Shown here: in pieces, positions 5,856-8,451 of the stretch
Layout of the letters: every line of letters begins with the position of its first letter
How positions within the stretch are numbered: position 1 is the stretch's first letter
Assembly: GCA_946998115.1 (NCBI GenBank)
Contig: CAMPYB010000031.1
Span: 1 to 8,451, forward strand
Source: an uncultured Actinomyces sp.
GTDB lineage: Bacteria; Actinomycetota; Actinomycetes; Actinomycetales; Actinomycetaceae
DNA: 8,451 nt
Reading direction: 5' to 3'
Translations under genes and position numbers: made by a program
Notes under the pieces: generated by a model
The model's input: only the letters and a program-made list of their open reading frames with translations
Told to the model about the DNA's origin: nothing
Databases searched by the model: none

Positions 5856-8240
5856 ATGAACATAAAAGAAATAGTCAAAAAATACAATCTTGAGAGCAAC
5901 TTCACTCAACCAGAAATAGGCATAGAAAAAGAAAGCCATCGCATAAATAAAAATGCAGACTTAGCTCAAACACCACATCCAACAGTATTTGGAAACAGAT
6001 CACATCAACCATATATACAAACCGATTTCGCAGAATCACAAATAGAACTCATAACACCTCCTTTTGAAAAAACAAATGAATTATCGAACTTTTTACAAAC
6101 ACTACATCAAATAACATTAAGAAATATTCCAACAAATGAATACATTTGGCCTTTCAGCATGCCACCACATTTGCCTGAAGAAAAAAATATACAAATAGTC
6201 CAATTAGAAAATAAAAAAGAAAAACAATATAGACAATATTTGGCAGATAAATACGGAAAATATAAACAATTATTATGCGGAATACACTATAATTTTGGCT
6301 TCAACATAAATTTTATAGAAAAAATCTCAAACATAACAAAAACAGATAAAGCACAAGTGCAAAATGAAATATACATGCAACTAGCTCAACAATTTTTACA
6401 ACACCAATGGATATTAATATACTTATTTGGCGCAACTCCTGCAGTCGATCCTATTTATTTCAAAAATAAACTATCGCGAACAAAAAACACAAAACTAGTA
6501 AGAAGCCTACGCACAAGCAAATATGGTTATGTGAATGAAGAAAATATAAATGTATCCTTCTCAAATCTAGAAAGATACATAACAGATATAGAAAAATATG
6601 TTAAAAATAAACAACTTTTAGAAGAAAAAGAATTTTATTCACCAGTTAGATTAAAAGGTACAGAAAAAGTAAAAGATTTTCTAACACAAGGAATAAAATA
6701 CTTAGAATTACGCTTATTCGACTTAAACCCTTTCACACCATATGCAATATCAGAAAAAGACATAAAATTTATAAAAGTATTCATGCTCGCATTATTATGG
6801 GTGCAAAGCACGGAACAACAAACAAATCAAAATATAAAAGAAAATGTTGCAGAAAAAATATGCTTAGGCAAAAAACTAGCTGAAGAAACATCACTACAAA
6901 ATCCCTTTGAAAAAATAAAACAATTAGACAAAGCGAAAAAATTTTTCAAACAAATGGTAGAAATGGCTACAGAATGCGATCTTGATCAAACATACATAGA
7001 CATAATAAAAGAAAAAGAAAAACAACTAGAAAATCCTAACGAAACAATCTGCGCAAAACTTTGTAAAAAAATAGAATATATAGAAAAAAAATACAAAATA
7101 GATACTATACAAGCAATAGAAAAAATCGGTTTAAATATTGCGAAAATAAATAAAAACAACGCTGAACAAAAAAAATATTGCATAAAATCATATGAAAATA
7201 TGGAATTATCCACACAAGCATTAATTAGTGATGCAATACAATATGGAATACAAGTAGAAATATTAGACAAATATGATCAATTCATAAAACTTACATACAA
7301 AAACCATGAAGAATATGTAAAAAATGGCAATATGACAAGCAAAGATAACTATATAACTCCACTAATAATGGAAAATAAATTAGTGACAAAAAAAATATTG
7401 GCAAATAAAGGTTTTAACGTTCCTAAAAGCATACAATTGCATTATTCCAACTGTATAACTCAACCAACAATCAATACAAAAATAGATAGTAACATTATTC
7501 ATGACATATTTGAACAAGTAAAAAACAAAAGAATAGTTATAAAACCAAAAACAACTAATTTTGGACTAGGCATATCAATATTCAAAGAACCTGTAACATC
7601 ACAAACAGAATTGCATGAAGCAATAGAGCTCGCATTTGAAAAAGACAATGAAATAATGATAGAACAATATTTACCAGGAAAAGAATACAGATTTTTCACA
7701 GTAAATTATCAAACTAAAGCAGTGCTTTTCAGAATACCTGCAAATGTAACAGGTAATGGGCATAATACGATAAAACAACTAATTGATGAAAAAAACTCAA
7801 ATCCATTAAGAGGAGACGGACTCACAACTCCTTTAAAAAAAATACACTTAGGCGAATTAGAAAAACTACACTTAAAACTGCAAAATATAGATTTAAATTA
7901 TGTACCTAAAAAAGATGAAATAATATATTTACGCGCAAATTCAAATATTAGCACAGGCGGAGACTCCATCGATGTTACAGATATAGTAGACAGTAGCTAC
8001 ATAAATATAGCTAATACAATAAGCAAAACACTAGGTGCTAAAGTTTGTGGCATTGACCTTATTATCCCAAATATTACAAGCAGATACGATGAAAAAGAAA
8101 ATCCTTACGGTCTGATAGAAGTAAATCACAATCCAATGATGATGATGCACATTTATCCTTATAAAGGTAAAAGTAGGCGACTTACACTCAACATACTTGA
8201 ACTATTGTTTCCTGAAGTATTTGAGCCAAAAAAAATATAA
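5856..8240 (+). CDS. gshF: Bifunctional glutamate--cysteine ligase / glutathione synthetase
   Basis: This fused cytosolic enzyme (also called gshAB) joins Glu and Cys to gamma-glutamylcysteine and then adds Gly, using one ATP per step, to make glutathione. The 794-residue protein is close to the family's usual 750-780. The N-terminal ligase domain, about 1-440, has GIEKESHR (22-29), FGNRS (45-49), QTDFAESQIELITP (55-68), WPFSMPP (98-104), GIHYNF (142-147) and LELRLFDLNPF (283-293). The C-terminal ATP-grasp domain, about 500-794, has VIKPKTTNFGLGIS (561-574), EQYLPGKEYRFF (603-614), the glycine-rich segment around 650-655, SNISTGGDSIDVTD (696-709) and IEVNHNP (754-760). The last is followed by four Met codons in a row (8136-8147). 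Both halves look intact. It is rich in Lys, Asn and Ile and favours ATA for Ile. It is divergent from glmM. Fused enzymes are best known from streptococci, Listeria and Pasteurellaceae, so acquisition by transfer is plausible. Confidence 0.96.
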   Translation: MNIKEIVKKYNLESNFTQPEIGIEKESHRINKNADLAQTPHPTVFGNRSHQPYIQTDFAESQIELITPPFEKTNELSNFLQTLHQITLRNIPTNEYIWPFSMPPHLPEEKNIQIVQLENKKEKQYRQYLADKYGKYKQLLCGIHYNFGFNINFIEKISNITKTDKAQVQNEIYMQLAQQFLQHQWILIYLFGATPAVDPIYFKNKLSRTKNTKLVRSLRTSKYGYVNEENINVSFSNLERYITDIEKYVKNKQLLEEKEFYSPVRLKGTEKVKDFLTQGIKYLELRLFDLNPFTPYAISEKDIKFIKVFMLALLWVQSTEQQTNQNIKENVAEKICLGKKLAEETSLQNPFEKIKQLDKAKKFFKQMVEMATECDLDQTYIDIIKEKEKQLENPNETICAKLCKKIEYIEKKYKIDTIQAIEKIGLNIAKINKNNAEQKKYCIKSYENMELSTQALISDAIQYGIQVEILDKYDQFIKLTYKNHEEYVKNGNMTSKDNYITPLIMENKLVTKKILANKGFNVPKSIQLHYSNCITQPTINTKIDSNIIHDIFEQVKNKRIVIKPKTTNFGLGISIFKEPVTSQTELHEAIELAFEKDNEIMIEQYLPGKEYRFFTVNYQTKAVLFRIPANVTGNGHNTIKQLIDEKNSNPLRGDGLTTPLKKIHLGELEKLHLKLQNIDLNYVPKKDEIIYLRANSNISTGGDSIDVTDIVDSSYINIANTISKTLGAKVCGIDLIIPNITSRYDEKENPYGLIEVNHNPMMMMHIYPYKGKSRRLTLNILELLFPEVFEPKKI

Positions 8241-8282
8241 CTTATGTAACAGATATTTTCACAATCTCACATATTTACTCTT

Positions 8283-8295
8283 TAGTAATTTACTA
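8283..8295. repeat. Short palindrome downstream of gshF
   Basis: TAGTAA (8283-8288) and TTACTA (8290-8295) are perfect complements around one T. It has no GC content to support a strong hairpin and no T-run, so it is unlikely to terminate gshF. It lies between gshF and the structured element and shares the AGTAA/TTACT core with the repeat at 4162-4176. Confidence 0.35.
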
Positions 8296-8338
8296 TTTAG
8301 AAACGCTATATGTAAAAAGAGTCCTCAAACATATTTTC

Positions 8339-8344
8339 TATTAT
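8339..8344 (+). promoter_or_regulatory. Possible -10 for the right-edge transcript
   Basis: TATTAT matches the -10 consensus at five of six positions and lies seven bases before the abrupt rise in GC content at about 8351. That is where a transcript from it would begin. There is no recognisable -35 at normal spacing, so this rests mainly on position. Confidence 0.35.
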
Positions 8345-8350
8345 GAAATT

Positions 8351-8451
8351 AGCGTGGTGCGTACGCCTTGGAACTCGTGTCCCGATAGTACACCCCAGCC
8401 TGCCGATCTGAGTGAGCGTGTGAGTACTGGTATTTGCCAGTATGGTGTAGG
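8351..8451 (+). ncRNA. GC-rich structured element, cut by window end (RNA gene or leader)
   Basis: GC is 48 of 80 bases at 8351-8430 against 17 of 80 in the preceding 80 bases. I can draw four helices. GGTG/CGCC (8356-8359 with 8364-8367) closes a 4-base loop. TTGGAAC/GTCCCGA (8368-8374 with 8379-8385) has one mismatch, one G-U pair and a TCGT loop. TACTGG/CCAGTA (8425-8430 with 8437-8442) has a 6-base loop. An enclosing stem pairs TACACC with GGTGTA (8389-8394 with 8444-8449). A competing pair, GTGT/ACAC (8377-8380 with 8390-8393), would break two of these, as in some regulatory leaders. No long reading frame with family similarity is visible on either strand. Signature sequences of RNase P RNA, tmRNA, SRP RNA, 5S, 16S, 23S or tRNA are not visible. 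A ribosomal-protein leader is possible but unproven, and strand is inferred. Confidence 0.4.

Noticed and set aside
6986..7270. 94-codon minus-strand frame inside gshF
   Set aside because: Its hydrophobic look comes from reading the Lys/Asn/Ile-rich gshF codons in reverse; no independent evidence.
8345..8410. Plus-strand small peptide frame starting near 8344 (about 22 codons) in the structured element
   Set aside because: It has no ribosome site, stops quickly and resembles nothing known; RNA structure explains the composition better.
8341..8451. C-terminus of rpsI or another gene on the minus strand
   Set aside because: All three minus frames were read by eye. None gives the basic RpsI tail or a known protein end, despite the gene neighbourhood making rpsI a reasonable guess.

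Overview
This window comes from an AT-rich bacterial chromosome and holds five complete, conserved metabolic genes. GlmS and GlmM carry sequence stretches typical of actinobacterial homologues, for example AIEHWCRIPVEVELAHEFRYRD-like and GRHVSYPIALEGALKLKELAYIHAEGF-like segments in GlmS. A glmM / coaA / glmS neighbourhood is also common in actinobacteria. The best guess is therefore a low-GC, probably host-associated actinobacterium, perhaps near Bifidobacteriales or Actinomycetales. Intergenic spacers of about 100 to 220 bases argue against a streamlined free-living genome. The lineage is inferred from remembered family sequences, not from a search.

Layout from left to right: glmS (minus, 28-1899) is divergent from coaA (plus, 2078-3124) across a 178-base promoter region. 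coaA converges on a dedA-family membrane protein gene (minus, 3231-4070). glmM (minus, 4287-5654) lies upstream of dedA on the same strand, with a 216-base spacer that contains two inverted repeats. glmM is divergent from gshF (plus, 5856-8240). After gshF comes about 110 bases of very AT-rich DNA, then an abrupt change at about 8351 to a 60% GC, hairpin-rich stretch that runs off the window. This is probably the 5' part of a structured RNA or of a leader of the next transcript. No spacer exceeds 300 bases.

Functional themes: the two Glm enzymes on the minus strand make glucosamine-6-phosphate and convert it to glucosamine-1-phosphate on the way to UDP-GlcNAc and the cell wall. The DedA protein may recycle the undecaprenyl phosphate lipid carrier used by the same wall pathway. 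The two plus-strand genes start (CoaA) or complete (GshF) the synthesis of cysteine-consuming thiol cofactors, coenzyme A and glutathione. A fused glutathione synthase in an actinobacterium-like context is unusual, because that phylum typically relies on mycothiol.

The plus strand is enriched in A, and mostly in C over G, whichever strand encodes the gene. This suggests replication-linked strand bias, with glmS, glmM and dedA on the leading strand. I see no clearly novel multi-gene system, phage, transposon, CRISPR array or defence island. The best leads are the structured element at the right edge, the GshF phylogenetic anomaly and the acidic, cysteine-containing tail of the DedA protein.
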